From Chamaecrista fasciculata (taxonomy: Eukaryota; Streptophyta; Magnoliopsida; Fabales; Fabaceae), in assembly GCA_003254925.1 (NCBI GenBank), contig QANZ01027079.1, positions 41,106 through 105,105 on the forward strand: a stretch of DNA of 64,000 nucleotides, read 5' to 3'. Positions 11,819 through 22,178 of this stretch are shown one piece after another. A program made the position numbers and the translations under genes. Under the pieces are notes generated by a model. It had not been told where the DNA came from, did not search any database, and saw only the letters and a list, made by a program, of their open reading frames with translations. How positions within the stretch are numbered: the first letter of the stretch is position 1; the number at the start of each line of letters is the position of its first letter.

Positions 11819-13190
11819 CCAAGCTTTCAGAATCACAGCATTGAATTGTTCATCTAATCCCTAATTATGTCTGAATTAGAATTTTAACAATTTCTTGTAC
11901 GTCTCGCTCAGCAAGTTAGTTATATATATAATAGTGAGTACTGTATCTGTACTGTATGACGTATGCATTTTGATTGTTGAGTACTTAGGTAGAATTCTAA
12001 TTACTTTCTCAGTGGTTCATGTGTTACATTATAATTAGATTAGAAATCAAGAGTTATAAATTTTTAGTATGTAATGAATTGTTTGAAATTGAAAGAAAGC
12101 AAGTCAGAAATTTAGAAAAGAGCACACGGATATACATTTCCATGTATAAAGGATTTATAGAAATTTAAAACTTGATAAGTAATAGAAAATGGTCACTCAT
12201 ATATGATATATCATATGCTATCACTTGGTGACTATCGATTTGATTCATGATTTACGTGTCGTCTATTCTTGACTTTTTAGTTGATGACAATACTTGAAAA
12301 TGATGAATGCACTTCACATCTATACATAAATTGTATTTTAAAAATATTAGAGTTGTGAGATACTAATATCCAATTTCATTTTCATATCGTTTTTGGGGTG
12401 CCACTTAGGCAATTACAATAAATAAAGCTAACGATTCTCCACTCACCAACACAACCATAATCATAAAAACATTTTGAAATTTTTGGTAATGTTTATTTCT
12501 GTGTTGATTCTCTTGGTGTATGTAACATCAAACATTACGTGAAGAAGATGATCAAATTGATCATCGAATCAACTTAAGAACATGTAAACTGGCAATATAT
12601 GATTAGCTCAAAGACTAAACATGTCTTTCAGCGTAAGAATAGCTTATTGGAATAGCTAACACCATTTTTTTTCCATGAAAGCTAATCATGATAAACCTAA
12701 CTTAGTGGATTTTTTATTATTCTAATTATTATTGTTAGTGTTGTGTATGATTAGATTCTCAGATACATACAATGAATTGGGTGATCTATCCACCAAACAC
12801 AACCTAACATGCAAAGTCTGTAAAGCTGTTTAAAAGGCAATTATACAAAGCTGAAAAACCAGAAATGTCAATACTCCCATCATTTTTTTTCTATCCAAGT
12901 CAATACTTCCATCTCCAATAACCAATACAAGATAAGACAGAGAAATATGGACACATAATACATTTTTAAATATATGTCTATAATTAAATAATTATTCGTA
13001 TTGAATAAAAAAAATAAGTTCATACTTTCAAATAAATAAACATGGCAATAAATTTTATGTTAAATCTTAAATTGAGATGACATAACGTAAAATCAATTAC
13101 TAGCCTTTTTAATAATTATTAAAGAATTAAATAAAAATACAAGAGAAGCTAAACGTTTTTTTTTTCTCTTTAGCATTGGGATGCTATTCA
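11819..13190. other. Intergenic, no supported gene
   Basis: AT-rich spacer after the WAK-related gene. I see no open frame with plausible splice partners, no RNA gene and no clear repeat boundary. Confidence 0.5.
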
Positions 13191-13199
13191 TATTTTATA

Positions 13200-13564
13200 G
13201 GCAAAAATGAAGATTATCCCCTAAAACTTTAGGAAATGGGCGGATAGCTCTCTAAATTATAAACTTTTTGTTAAAATCTCCTAAACTTTCAATTTGGTAC
13301 CTTACAATTAGATGACTAACCTTTGACTAACTATTATATCTGATCAACTTGTTTAGTTAGTTATTTTTGGTACAATCACCATTTTTTATACTTTTTTTTT
13401 AAAGAACCATTTTTTATACTTAATAGTTAATCAAGGGTTAGTCAAGCAATTGTAGGAGTTCAGAGCACCACATTGAAAATTTAGAGAATTTTAAATAAAA
13501 GTTTGTAGTTTAAGGAGTTATGGCACATCTCCTTAAGTCTAGAACTAATCTGCAATTTTTTTCC
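13200..13564. mobile_element. Mutator-type MITE with 9-bp target duplication
   Basis: A foldback element with ends GGCAAAAATGAAGATTAT and the complement of GGAAAAAAATTGCAGATTA. Internal arms also pair (CTCCTAAACTTTCAATTTGG against ATTTTAGAGAATTTTA-type sequence). It is flanked on both sides by the identical 9-mer TATTTTATA (13191-13199 and 13565-13573). A 9-bp duplication points to MULE-type mobilisation. Length 365 bp, no coding capacity. Confidence 0.7.
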
Positions 13565-13573
13565 TATTTTATA

Positions 13574-14355
13574 TCATGGTAAAGACAATGGGTAAGTAGT
13601 GAATGAGATATATATATATATATGTATGTATATATAAAATTTAACTTAGGATTTAAGGGTGGAAGGGACCATGGAGTCATAAAAACATGTCAAGGGATCT
13701 AAGGACAGAGAATAGACAATTCTAAGGATATAAGAGGCACCACCACCATCACCATCACTTAAGAGAACTCCAATGTTTTAATCTTAGGATGATTTTGGTC
13801 CCAAATTTGACCCAACAAATTTTCACAGCCTAAATGCTCTGTAAAAAATGCATCAATCTTGAAGAAGCATGCTGTAATAAAATCTTACATTGTCATAATG
13901 TTCTTGTCTCCATCAATGCAATAAGAATAATAATTATAAATTTATAATATGATCCAGATTATAAGTAATTAATACACATCACTCATAAGTCATGCATCAC
14001 ATTCTTTTGCCCTTCAAAGGCTAATAAGAGCAATTCAAATCCCCAGATGCCCTTTAAATCTTCATTCTCTAAAAATCAACTTTTATGCAATTTTGGGACT
14101 CTCTTCTTCAAATGACCATATATATCATATCCCTCTTAAAAATAATAAAACAGAGAAATAGAGGGCCTAAATAAAAATATCCATTGTGGTGTCCTGTTCT
14201 GGTGTAACTCAAATTATTTTCTCTCGTGATTAAAAAAAATGAGTATATATATCCTTTCAGGCAGAAAGGGGATGATGAGTCATGAAAATAATAAACAGAA
14301 AGAATATGAAATTAGATTAAAAATGGAAGAGAAAAAATAATTGAAAGTTTTGGCC
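13574..14355. other. Intergenic, 3' side of the DUF868 gene
   Basis: AT-rich with a (TA)n run at about 13610-13635 and a short CACCAC/CACCATC run near 13738-13760. Part of it is probably the 3' UTR of the DUF868 gene. Confidence 0.4.
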
Positions 14356-15348
14356 TTATGTGGTCTTACAGGCATATATCAACAAGGAGAATTCAACTCT
14401 GTCTTTCTCTTTCTGAGAATTCTTCTCTTCCAACCACAATCTGCTATCAAATCCACTCCTTGTTCTGAACATAAAAACTGCACACCCAGAAGAAGAAGAT
14501 GAAGAAGATGAAGATGAAGAATTATTATTACTATTATTATGATTGTTATAGAAAAACCAATCATGAACATCCCAAAGCATATCCACAAGCAACCCATCAA
14601 CGAAAATCGTCTGATTTCCCCTGAAATTCCATTGCAGCCTCTTCACTTTGATCACTGTCTTCTTATCAATACAAACCGATAAAACCGGAGACTTTATCTT
14701 CAACCCTTCGTTTTCTCCACCGCATCGAATCACAATCTCGTGAGAATCCCCTGTTTCGCTGAACTGAGCCTTCGTTGTGTAAAGGGTATTCCCAGAACAA
14801 TGCTCTCTACGAGAAATCAGAGAAGATTTCGCCATGGGAGTAGTAGAAGAATCACAAGTTTTGAACTTTTTAGTCACAATTTCTTCAGCCATGTCACCAA
14901 GAGCAAGAGCAATTTCTGAATCAACGAGGATTATGAAGTAATACCCATCAATTGGTTCAGGTGAAGCAGAATCATACTTTGCGTCGGAGAGATCCCAGAA
15001 AAATTCGATCTTGGAGTGTTCAGATTCGAGAAATTTGGTGCCTTTTTTCTTCCTGAAGAATCTGGAATTTGTGTTGAGTCTGAAGATTGGGTTTGTGGGG
15101 TCGTCGTAGTGGTTGAAGTTTATAGAGAGGCCTTGATTAGAGTGTGTTTTAGACCAAGTGAGAGTGATGAAATGGTGGATTTGGGAAGAGAGAGTGATTT
15201 TGTAGAAGGAGGAGACTGAGTTTTGGATCGAAGGAGAGAGAGTGGGAGAGATGATGCAATTGTTGTTAGAAATAGAAGAATAGGAAGAACATGAAGAGTG
15301 AGACACGTTCACGGCGTTCTCGCTGAAGCAAGAGATCACGTCTCTCAT
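14356..15348 (-). CDS. DUF868 family protein
   Basis: A single-exon gene of 330 residues. I place the start at 15348 (MRDVISCFSENAVNV), because this N-terminus is the conserved beginning of plant DUF868 proteins; an upstream in-frame Met at 15396 would add 16 low-complexity residues. Recognisable family blocks include LTWSKTHSNQGLSINF, the KKKGTKFLE and IEFFWDLSDAKY segments, DGYYFIILVDSE, SRREHCSGNTLY, LQWNFRGNQTIFVDG and VDMLWDVHDWFF. An Asn/Ser-rich run (about residues 275-297) interrupts the C-terminal part and is encoded by trinucleotide repeats. The family is plant-specific and of unknown function. No damage seen. Confidence 0.9.
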   Translation of the reverse strand: MRDVISCFSENAVNVSHSSCSSYSSISNNNCIISPTLSPSIQNSVSSFYKITLSSQIHHFITLTWSKTHSNQGLSINFNHYDDPTNPIFRLNTNSRFFRKKKGTKFLESEHSKIEFFWDLSDAKYDSASPEPIDGYYFIILVDSEIALALGDMAEEIVTKKFKTCDSSTTPMAKSSLISRREHCSGNTLYTTKAQFSETGDSHEIVIRCGGENEGLKIKSPVLSVCIDKKTVIKVKRLQWNFRGNQTIFVDGLLVDMLWDVHDWFFYNNHNNSNNNSSSSSSSSSSSGCAVFMFRTRSGFDSRLWLEEKNSQKEKDRVEFSLLIYACKTT

Positions 15349-15765
15349 TTTAATTACTAGGGAGAGAGAAAGAGAAAGATCCAAACTTGAGGACAAACCA
15401 GAAAGAAAATGGAAAAAAGGAAGAAACCCCTTTTGATTTGGTTTTTTAATTTTAATTTGGGGTTTATGGGTTTATGGAGAAATCAGAAGAAGAAGAAGAT
15501 GAAGAAGAAGAAGAGTGCATTGCATTTGTGGTATGAGAAAGCTCAGAGGAAGGAGAAGAAGAAGGTACTATACACATAACATACGAGAAGGCAGGTTTTC
15601 TGACAGGTCCATTACCATTTATTAAAACTCTCTCTCTCTTCTCTCTCTCTCCTCTCTCTCTCTCTCTCACTCATACACATACACAATTACACACACATCT
15701 TTCTGTCTCTCTCTCTTACCTCTTTATATGAGAGCAAAATCAAGTGTGTGTGTGTGTGTGTTTGT
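15349..15765 (-). promoter_or_regulatory. DUF868 5' leader and promoter with GA and CA microsatellites
   Basis: Read on the minus strand, the region upstream of the DUF868 start is rich in GA: a (TC)n tract at about 15628-15673 on the plus strand and smaller blocks at 15359-15380, plus a (TG)n run at about 15744-15761. GAA-type trinucleotide repeats occur at 15484-15515. GA-rich leaders are common in plant genes; function here is inferred only from position. Confidence 0.45.
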
Positions 15766-17135
15766 AACCGAAAACAAAAATCAAATGTGTGTCTTAATTT
15801 ACTTTTTACATTTTAAAAATATGTATTTAAGTGCAATATACAATTTTTTATCTAATAAAGTATGTATATTTATATTATATTTTATTCTAGCAAATTAAAA
15901 GCTTTTTTCTATAAATATATTTATTTGTCTTTGTGAAATTCAGTAGTCAGTACTAAGTAATACTTTACTTAATATTCATTAATTTCTAAAGTACATACTT
16001 TACTTTTTTGGCCAATAAAGTACATACTTTACTTAATATTTATTAATTTTCTAAAATACATACGGTGTGTTTAATATTATTTAAATAAAATTCTCAATTT
16101 AAAATTTTGTAAATATAATTTTTTAAAAGAAGTTTCTCTCTCATCATATTATAATCAGATAAGTGATGTGAGTAAAATTAAAATTAATTAAGGTAAACCA
16201 CCATAAATTCAGAAAAAAAAAAAATCAGCACTAACATGATACTCCCATGCTAACATTAAATGAATGATCATGTTTGCTTTGATTGCTTTACCTTGGGTTT
16301 AGGGATCAATTAAGCACAAAATGTTATTACTAATTAATTACCCCCATGCGTTGCTTGTCATTGGTCTAAAACCTTATGATCAAAATGAAAATGGAAAAAC
16401 AAAGCCAAAAAGGAATTCACATCTTTTTCTTTCATTTTCCTTTCCTTTTCTTCTCTTGGAGAAATTGTGTTTACCTTTGCCAATTAGGAATACAGCTTAT
16501 CTAATTGAGTAATTTCAACACTTTTTGTGATTCCACTCGTTATCAACAATAATTTCGGTTTTCTCTTGGAGTCTCTTCTAATCGTCCAAGCATCATTTAT
16601 TCATTTATGTGCAATAATAAATTACTTTAAAAAAAAAACAGAAAGCATTTAATTAAAACGTTTAATCAAATATGAGTTTCTTTTTAATAAAAGTCAAATA
16701 TTTGAAATCTGTAATTCGTTATTCTCTGTCCTTTAAATCTTATATTGTGACAAGCTAATTTGGAATTTAAGGTATAATTTTGTATAATTTCAGTTCTTTG
16801 TTTTATAAAAATTCTACTGCTTTCTTTTCTTGGTTTATTAAAAAGTAACAAACATAATTCCTTAATGTTTGCCAATTGAAGTTGTATAACTATCAATGAC
16901 TAAAAATTTGTAAAGCACCAACTTAAAAGAAAAACTGATTTAGCTAAATTTGCATAGATAAGATCATTTGCCTTCAAATTAATTGTGATATGGAAAGAAA
17001 AGAATTTTTGAGTTGGGATTGTAAAAATTGGAGTTCTCAATGCAGAAAAAGGTAGGGGACCAAACCAGAAAAGTGATCAAGTTAATAATACAGCATCTCT
17101 TGCTTTGTTAACCCAAAAAGGATTTTTTTTTAAAN
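15766..17135. other. Intergenic, no supported gene
   Basis: AT-rich spacer between the DUF868 promoter and the copia element, ending at a single N (17135) beside a T-rich tract. Short open frames at 16321-16512 and 16684-16896 have no recognisable features. Confidence 0.5.
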
Positions 17136-17220
17136 TACAGTCACAAACTAACTCTGGTTAATAACTTAATAACAAACTCTGAACTAACTAAAACTATATT
17201 ACTAACGCCTTATTCCTTCA
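17136..17220 (-). repeat. Partial 3' LTR of the intact copia element
   Basis: These 85 bp are identical to 21770-21854, the corresponding part of the 5' LTR. They end (plus strand) in CTTATTCCTTCA, i.e. the element begins TGAAGG on its own strand, preceded by the polypurine tract GAGGGGGGGA. The remaining 140 bp of this LTR are missing right at a single N (17135), suggesting a collapsed assembly gap and not a biological truncation. Confidence 0.85.
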
Positions 17221-20200
17221 TCCCCCCCTCAAGCTGAGATTGATATGGATCATACAAACTCAGCTTGGAAAGGAAATGAGAAAACTTGGCAGCAGACAAG
17301 GGTTTTGTGAAAAAATCTGCAAGCTGTGAATCAGATGGAATATATTTGGGATGAACAAACCCAGACTTGTAGTGATCACGAACCAGATGACAATCCACCT
17401 CTAAATGTTTAGTTCTTTCATGAAAAACAGGATTAGCAACAATATGCAAGGCTGATTGATTATCACACCATAACGGAATGGGTGAAGATAATGGCACATG
17501 AAGATCCTGCAACACAAAAGAGATCCATCTTAATTCACATACAGTAGATGACATACTTCTATATTCTGCCTCAGCTGAACTTCGAGAAACAGTCACTTGT
17601 TTCTTAGTTTTCCAAGATACTAAAGAATTGCCAAGAAAAATACAAAAACCAGTGAGAGATCTTCGTGTAAGAGGACATGTAGCCCAGTCAGCATCTGAAA
17701 AAGCAGTAATCTGTAATGAAGTAGCAGCAGAGTAAAAAAGACCTTTAGCAGGATGAGATTTAAGATATCTAAGAACATTAAGTGCAGCATGCCAATGATG
17801 TTCACATGGAGCATGAACAAATTGGCTAAGAGTCTGAGTGGCATAAGCTATATCAGGACGTGTGAAACCCAAATACAGTAAACGACCAATTAAACGTCTG
17901 TATTTTTCTGGTTCTGCAAATTTGACCCCATCAGAACTCAAAATCTTAGAACACTTCACCATAGGAACATCAAGAGGCTTAGCACCTGTAAGACCAGCAT
18001 CAGCAATAAGATCAAGTGTGTACTTGCGCTGATTAACATATATTCCTTGTTTAGAACGAGCCAACTCTAAACCAAGAAAGTATTTCGCCACACCAAGATC
18101 CTTAATTGTAAATTCCTTATCCAAATAGGTTTTAACCTCATCAATAAGACCCATATTAGCACTTGCAAGCAACACATCATCAACATATATGAGTAATGCT
18201 ATAAAACCAAGAGAAGTAGATCTAGTAAAAAGACATGGATCATGTACAGACTGCTGAAAACCAATAGCTTGAAGTTTAGTAGTAAATTCTATGTTCCATT
18301 GTCTTGAAGCTTGTTTGAGGCCATAAAGACTACGCTTAAGTTTACAGACTTGACCAGAGTTGCCACTAGAATATCCTGGAGGAGCAAGCATATAGACATC
18401 CTCTTCAATAAAACCATGCAAAAAAGCATTGTTAACATCTAATTGATGTAACAAAAGACCTTTTGCAGCAGCAAGTGCTAAAAACAAACGAACCGTGACT
18501 TGTTTAGCTACAGGAGAATAACTATCAGTGTAATCTATACCCTCAACCTGATTAAACCCCTTAGCAACCAATCTTGCCTTATGCCGTTCAACAGAACCAT
18601 CAGCTTTCAACTTAGTTTTAAAAACCCAGCGACACCCAATAGCTTTCTTACCAGGAGGAAGATCAACCATATCCCAAGTATGATTTTTTTCTAAAGCTAA
18701 CAATTCAGCATTCATGGCATTAACCCAGTCAGGAGAGTTTTTGGCTTCTGTATAAGAACTAGGTTCCTTAATCTGAGTAATATTACCCAGAAAATGAAGA
18801 TAATCAGTAGTGAAACAAGTGGGATGAATGAAAGGGAAAGAAGCAGGTGTATGTTTAGAAGAAGAGGGAATAGAATGAACATAGTCAGACATCCAAACAG
18901 GAGGTTTCTTAGGTCTGGAACTAATTCTAGTGGAAGGAAGAGTAGTGGAATGAATTTCTGAAGTATTGTCTGAGGGATGAATTTCTGAGGAAGAACTATT
19001 TGGAGGAGAATTATCTGAAGAAGAAATATGTGAGGAAGATAATGGAGAAATATCAACAGAAGAAACAGGAAGATCAGGATCATCAAATTCTAAAAAAGAA
19101 TTCTGAAGTGAGGGAAAAAGAGGCAAGGAATTAGAAGAAGCATCATGTGAAGACTTGTCTTTAAAAGGAAAATGAGACTCATGAAAAATGACATCTCTAG
19201 AATGCACAATTCTGTTAGAATCAAGCAAGAAAACCTTGTAAGCCTTTTGTGTAGGAGCAAAACCAACAAAAACACCCTTAGATGCCCGAGTATCAAACTT
19301 TTTCTTATGTGGATTAACATTTGTAACAAAGCAAAGACACCCAAAAATACGCAGATTAGAAAAAGATGGTGATGTACCAGTCAAAACTTCAAATGGACTT
19401 TTCCAACTCAGTAACTTAGTAGGCAACTTATTTATAAGAACTGTGGCAGTCAGTAAGGCTTCACCCCAAAAAGATGTAGGCAGACCAGAATAAAACAATA
19501 ATGCTCTAGCAACTTGTACCAAATGTCTATGTTTCCTCTCCACTCGACCATTCTGCTGTGGAGTATAATGACAACTCTGCTGATGAACAATACCAAGAGA
19601 AGAAAATAATGCATGACACTTATGACTGAGAAATTCAGCTCCATTATCAGACCGAATAGTCTTAACAGCCTTGTTAAAATGATTTTTAACATAAGAAAAA
19701 AAAGTGTCAAGCAAATATACCACTTGGCTTTTATCTTGCATCAAATAAGTCCAAACAGCACGGGAAAAATCATCTACAACTGTCAACATGTAATGAGCAC
19801 CAGATCGAGATGGTTCCTTAACTGGTCCCCAAATATCAATATGAACAAGATCAAAAACAGCAGCTGACTTAGAAATACTAATAGGAAAAGAAAGTCTGGT
19901 TTGCTTTGCTTCATGACAGGCAGTACAAACATGATCAGAAAGCTTACAAGGAAAAGGTAAATGATCTAATACAATCTGAGAAGGATGACCTAAACGGCCA
20001 TGCCATACAACTGCATCAGAAACATTTACATTGTTTATTGTATGAAAATTATCCAAAGAAACAGTACTTTGAGAATCCAACACATATAGATTCTTCTCTG
20101 ACACACCAGTAGCAACCACACGTTTACTGAACTGGTCCTGCAGAAAACACTTTTCTCTGTGAAACAATACTTGAAGAGAAGAGGAATCAAGCAACCGACT

Positions 20201-21580
20201 GATGGATAACAGATTATACTTGAAGGCAGGAATATAGAGCACATTAGTCAAAACCACATCAGGTGTAATACTAACTGTGCCTATAAACTGAACTAATTTG
20301 ACAGTACCATCAGGTAGCTGAACTGTATGTCGATATGAGGGAGATCTAATATGAGAAAGCAGAGAAAGAGTACCACAAACATGACTAGACGCACCAGAGT
20401 CAAGAATCCACCTAGTACGAGCATTAGAAATGGTAAAAGAAGATAGAGTACCTGCAAAATCTGCAAAATATGCAGCACTGGAAGGAGTATCATCAATAAT
20501 AGGAGACTTCTGCTTCATGTAACGTTTAACCTCTTGCTGCACCAAGTCAGAAAGTGATGCAGAATCATCAGAATCAAGAACTGCAGCATTAGCAACAGCA
20601 ACATTCTTCTTATCCTTAGGATATTTTTCTTTATACCAATCTGGATATCCATGTTTTTTGAAACAGGATTCCTCCAAATGACCAGCTCTGGAACAGAAAT
20701 CACAGAACCTATCCTCCTTCTTGATGCTATCCTTCTTCTTCTGAGAAGACTTAGAACCTCCAGACTTAGAACTATCAACAGCCTTAGCCATAAGAACACT
20801 AGACTCAACAGACTTTGCACTAATGGCATTTACAGACAATTGTTTCTCAATTCTAGAAATCATAGAATACACCTTGTTAAAAGGCGGCAAAGGATCTAAC
20901 AACAAAATATTGTTGACAACTGTGTCATAAGCAGCAGAAAGACCAAACAGAAATTGCATTACAAGGCAAGAAGAGGACATATCAGCTAAACGCTTAAAAG
21001 CTCCACAAGTACAACCATTACAGACACATTTAGGTAGAGGTTCCAAGCAGTGAAGTTCGTCCCAAACCTTCTTTAAACGATTCGAGTAAGCTGCAATCGA
21101 ATCACTTCCCTGCTCAATCGAGGAAAGCTCTTTCCGCAGATGAAAAACACGCGGTCTGTCAGTCTCACCAAATTTTTCCTCAAGCTCACGCCAAAGACTA
21201 TGAGCAGACGAAGCATAAACATATGCTTCAGAAATGTCCTTAGTCATGGAGTTGAGGATCCATGAGATAACCATCGAATCAACAAAAGACCAATGAGAGA
21301 AGGCTTCAGAATCGGAATCAGACGGAGGCGCACAGGATCCATCAATAAATCCTAACTTGTTTTTAGCTTTGAGAGCAATGCGCATAGATCTGCTCCATAT
21401 CATGTAATTAACCAATGTCAAATGATTAGAAACAAGCTGTAATCCAGGACTATCCGACGGATGAAGATAAAGTGGATCTTGACGAGTCAGAGAAACAGAT
21501 GAAGTAGTCGAAGAAGAGGAACTCTTCTCCAAGTTAGAAGAAGGAGAATCAGAGCTCGCCATTAGCGAAAGAGAAAGCAA
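17210..21580 (-). CDS. Ty1/copia retrotransposon polyprotein, uninterrupted
   Basis: One open frame of 1,456 codons. In order: a gag region (about 40-250); a CX2CX4HX4C zinc knuckle (C293, C296, H301, C306); an aspartic protease site DSGAS at 394-398; an HHCC zinc-binding module (H527, H532, C552, C555); integrase with D582, D645 and E681; reverse transcriptase with LDVNNAF (about 1047-1053) and YVDD at 1132-1135; RNase H with SDADWA near 1295 and CDNQSA near 1372. Integrase precedes reverse transcriptase, which defines copia. A second Met at residue 7 (MASSDSPSS) is an equally likely start. The stop lies about 10 bp inside the 3' LTR. All catalytic residues I can check are present, so the element may be competent or very recently so. 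Confidence 0.95.
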   Translation of the reverse strand: MLSLSLMASSDSPSSNLEKSSSSSTTSSVSLTRQDPLYLHPSDSPGLQLVSNHLTLVNYMIWSRSMRIALKAKNKLGFIDGSCAPPSDSDSEAFSHWSFVDSMVISWILNSMTKDISEAYVYASSAHSLWRELEEKFGETDRPRVFHLRKELSSIEQGSDSIAAYSNRLKKVWDELHCLEPLPKCVCNGCTCGAFKRLADMSSSCLVMQFLFGLSAAYDTVVNNILLLDPLPPFNKVYSMISRIEKQLSVNAISAKSVESSVLMAKAVDSSKSGGSKSSQKKKDSIKKEDRFCDFCSRAGHLEESCFKKHGYPDWYKEKYPKDKKNVAVANAAVLDSDDSASLSDLVQQEVKRYMKQKSPIIDDTPSSAAYFADFAGTLSSFTISNARTRWILDSGASSHVCGTLSLLSHIRSPSYRHTVQLPDGTVKLVQFIGTVSITPDVVLTNVLYIPAFKYNLLSISRLLDSSSLQVLFHREKCFLQDQFSKRVVATGVSEKNLYVLDSQSTVSLDNFHTINNVNVSDAVVWHGRLGHPSQIVLDHLPFPCKLSDHVCTACHEAKQTRLSFPISISKSAAVFDLVHIDIWGPVKEPSRSGAHYMLTVVDDFSRAVWTYLMQDKSQVVYLLDTFFSYVKNHFNKAVKTIRSDNGAEFLSHKCHALFSSLGIVHQQSCHYTPQQNGRVERKHRHLVQVARALLFYSGLPTSFWGEALLTATVLINKLPTKLLSWKSPFEVLTGTSPSFSNLRIFGCLCFVTNVNPHKKKFDTRASKGVFVGFAPTQKAYKVFLLDSNRIVHSRDVIFHESHFPFKDKSSHDASSNSLPLFPSLQNSFLEFDDPDLPVSSVDISPLSSSHISSSDNSPPNSSSSEIHPSDNTSEIHSTTLPSTRISSRPKKPPVWMSDYVHSIPSSSKHTPASFPFIHPTCFTTDYLHFLGNITQIKEPSSYTEAKNSPDWVNAMNAELLALEKNHTWDMVDLPPGKKAIGCRWVFKTKLKADGSVERHKARLVAKGFNQVEGIDYTDSYSPVAKQVTVRLFLALAAAKGLLLHQLDVNNAFLHGFIEEDVYMLAPPGYSSGNSGQVCKLKRSLYGLKQASRQWNIEFTTKLQAIGFQQSVHDPCLFTRSTSLGFIALLIYVDDVLLASANMGLIDEVKTYLDKEFTIKDLGVAKYFLGLELARSKQGIYVNQRKYTLDLIADAGLTGAKPLDVPMVKCSKILSSDGVKFAEPEKYRRLIGRLLYLGFTRPDIAYATQTLSQFVHAPCEHHWHAALNVLRYLKSHPAKGLFYSAATSLQITAFSDADWATCPLTRRSLTGFCIFLGNSLVSWKTKKQVTVSRSSAEAEYRSMSSTVCELRWISFVLQDLHVPLSSPIPLWCDNQSALHIVANPVFHERTKHLEVDCHLVRDHYKSGFVHPKYIPSDSQLADFFTKPLSAAKFSHFLSKLSLYDPYQSQLEGGMKE

Positions 21581-21618
21581 GCGGAAGACGAAGAAAGAAA
21601 AACGGATCAGATTTGTTA

Positions 21619-21629
21619 CTCTGATACCA
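21619..21629 (-). other. Primer binding site of the intact copia element
   Basis: On the minus strand this reads TGGTATCAGAG, complementary to the 3' end of plant initiator tRNA-Met, and it abuts the 5' LTR directly. Confidence 0.85.
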
Positions 21630-21854
21630 TATAGAAATTTAGGTAGATATGAAGTGAATGTATGTATATTATTGATATGAACAGTAGCTTATATACAGTG
21701 TCAATCTGATACAGCTAATACAATGGACCTAACTACTCTGTTACCTAATTCTGTTACATCTCAACTAATTACAGTCACAAACTAACTCTGGTTAATAACT
21801 TAATAACAAACTCTGAACTAACTAAAACTATATTACTAACGCCTTATTCCTTCA
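21630..21854 (-). repeat. 5' LTR of the intact copia element
   Basis: The LTR lies between the tRNA-Met primer binding site and the N gap and is 225 bp long as seen. On the element strand it starts TGAAGGAATAAGG and ends TTTCTATA rather than the usual CA. Its start coincides with the gap edge, so the flanking target duplication is not visible. Confidence 0.8.
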
Positions 21855-22178
21855 NNNNNNNNNNNNNNNNNNNNNNNNNNNNNNNNNNNNNNNNNNNNNN
21901 NNNNNNNNNNNNNNNNNNNNNNNNNNNNNNNNNNNNNNNNNNNNNNNNNNNNNNNNNNNNNNNNNNNNNNNNNNNNNNNNNNNNNNNNNNNNNNNNNNNN
22001 NNNNNNNNNNNNNNNNNNNNNNNNNNNNNNNNNNNNNNNNNNNNNNNNNNNNNNNNNNNNNNNNNNNNNNNNNNNNNNNNNNNNNNNNNNNNNNNNNNNN
22101 NNNNNNNNNNNNNNNNNNNNNNNNNNNNNNNNNNNNNNNNNNNNNNNNNNNNNNNNNNNNNNNNNNNNNNNNNNNNNN
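21855..22178. other. Assembly gap (324 Ns)
   Basis: A run of Ns directly abutting the 5' LTR of the copia element, as expected where repeats break an assembly. Confidence 1.

Noticed and set aside
18500..20899. Many short open frames opposite and within the copia polyprotein
   Set aside because: They are shadows of the real 1,456-codon frame.
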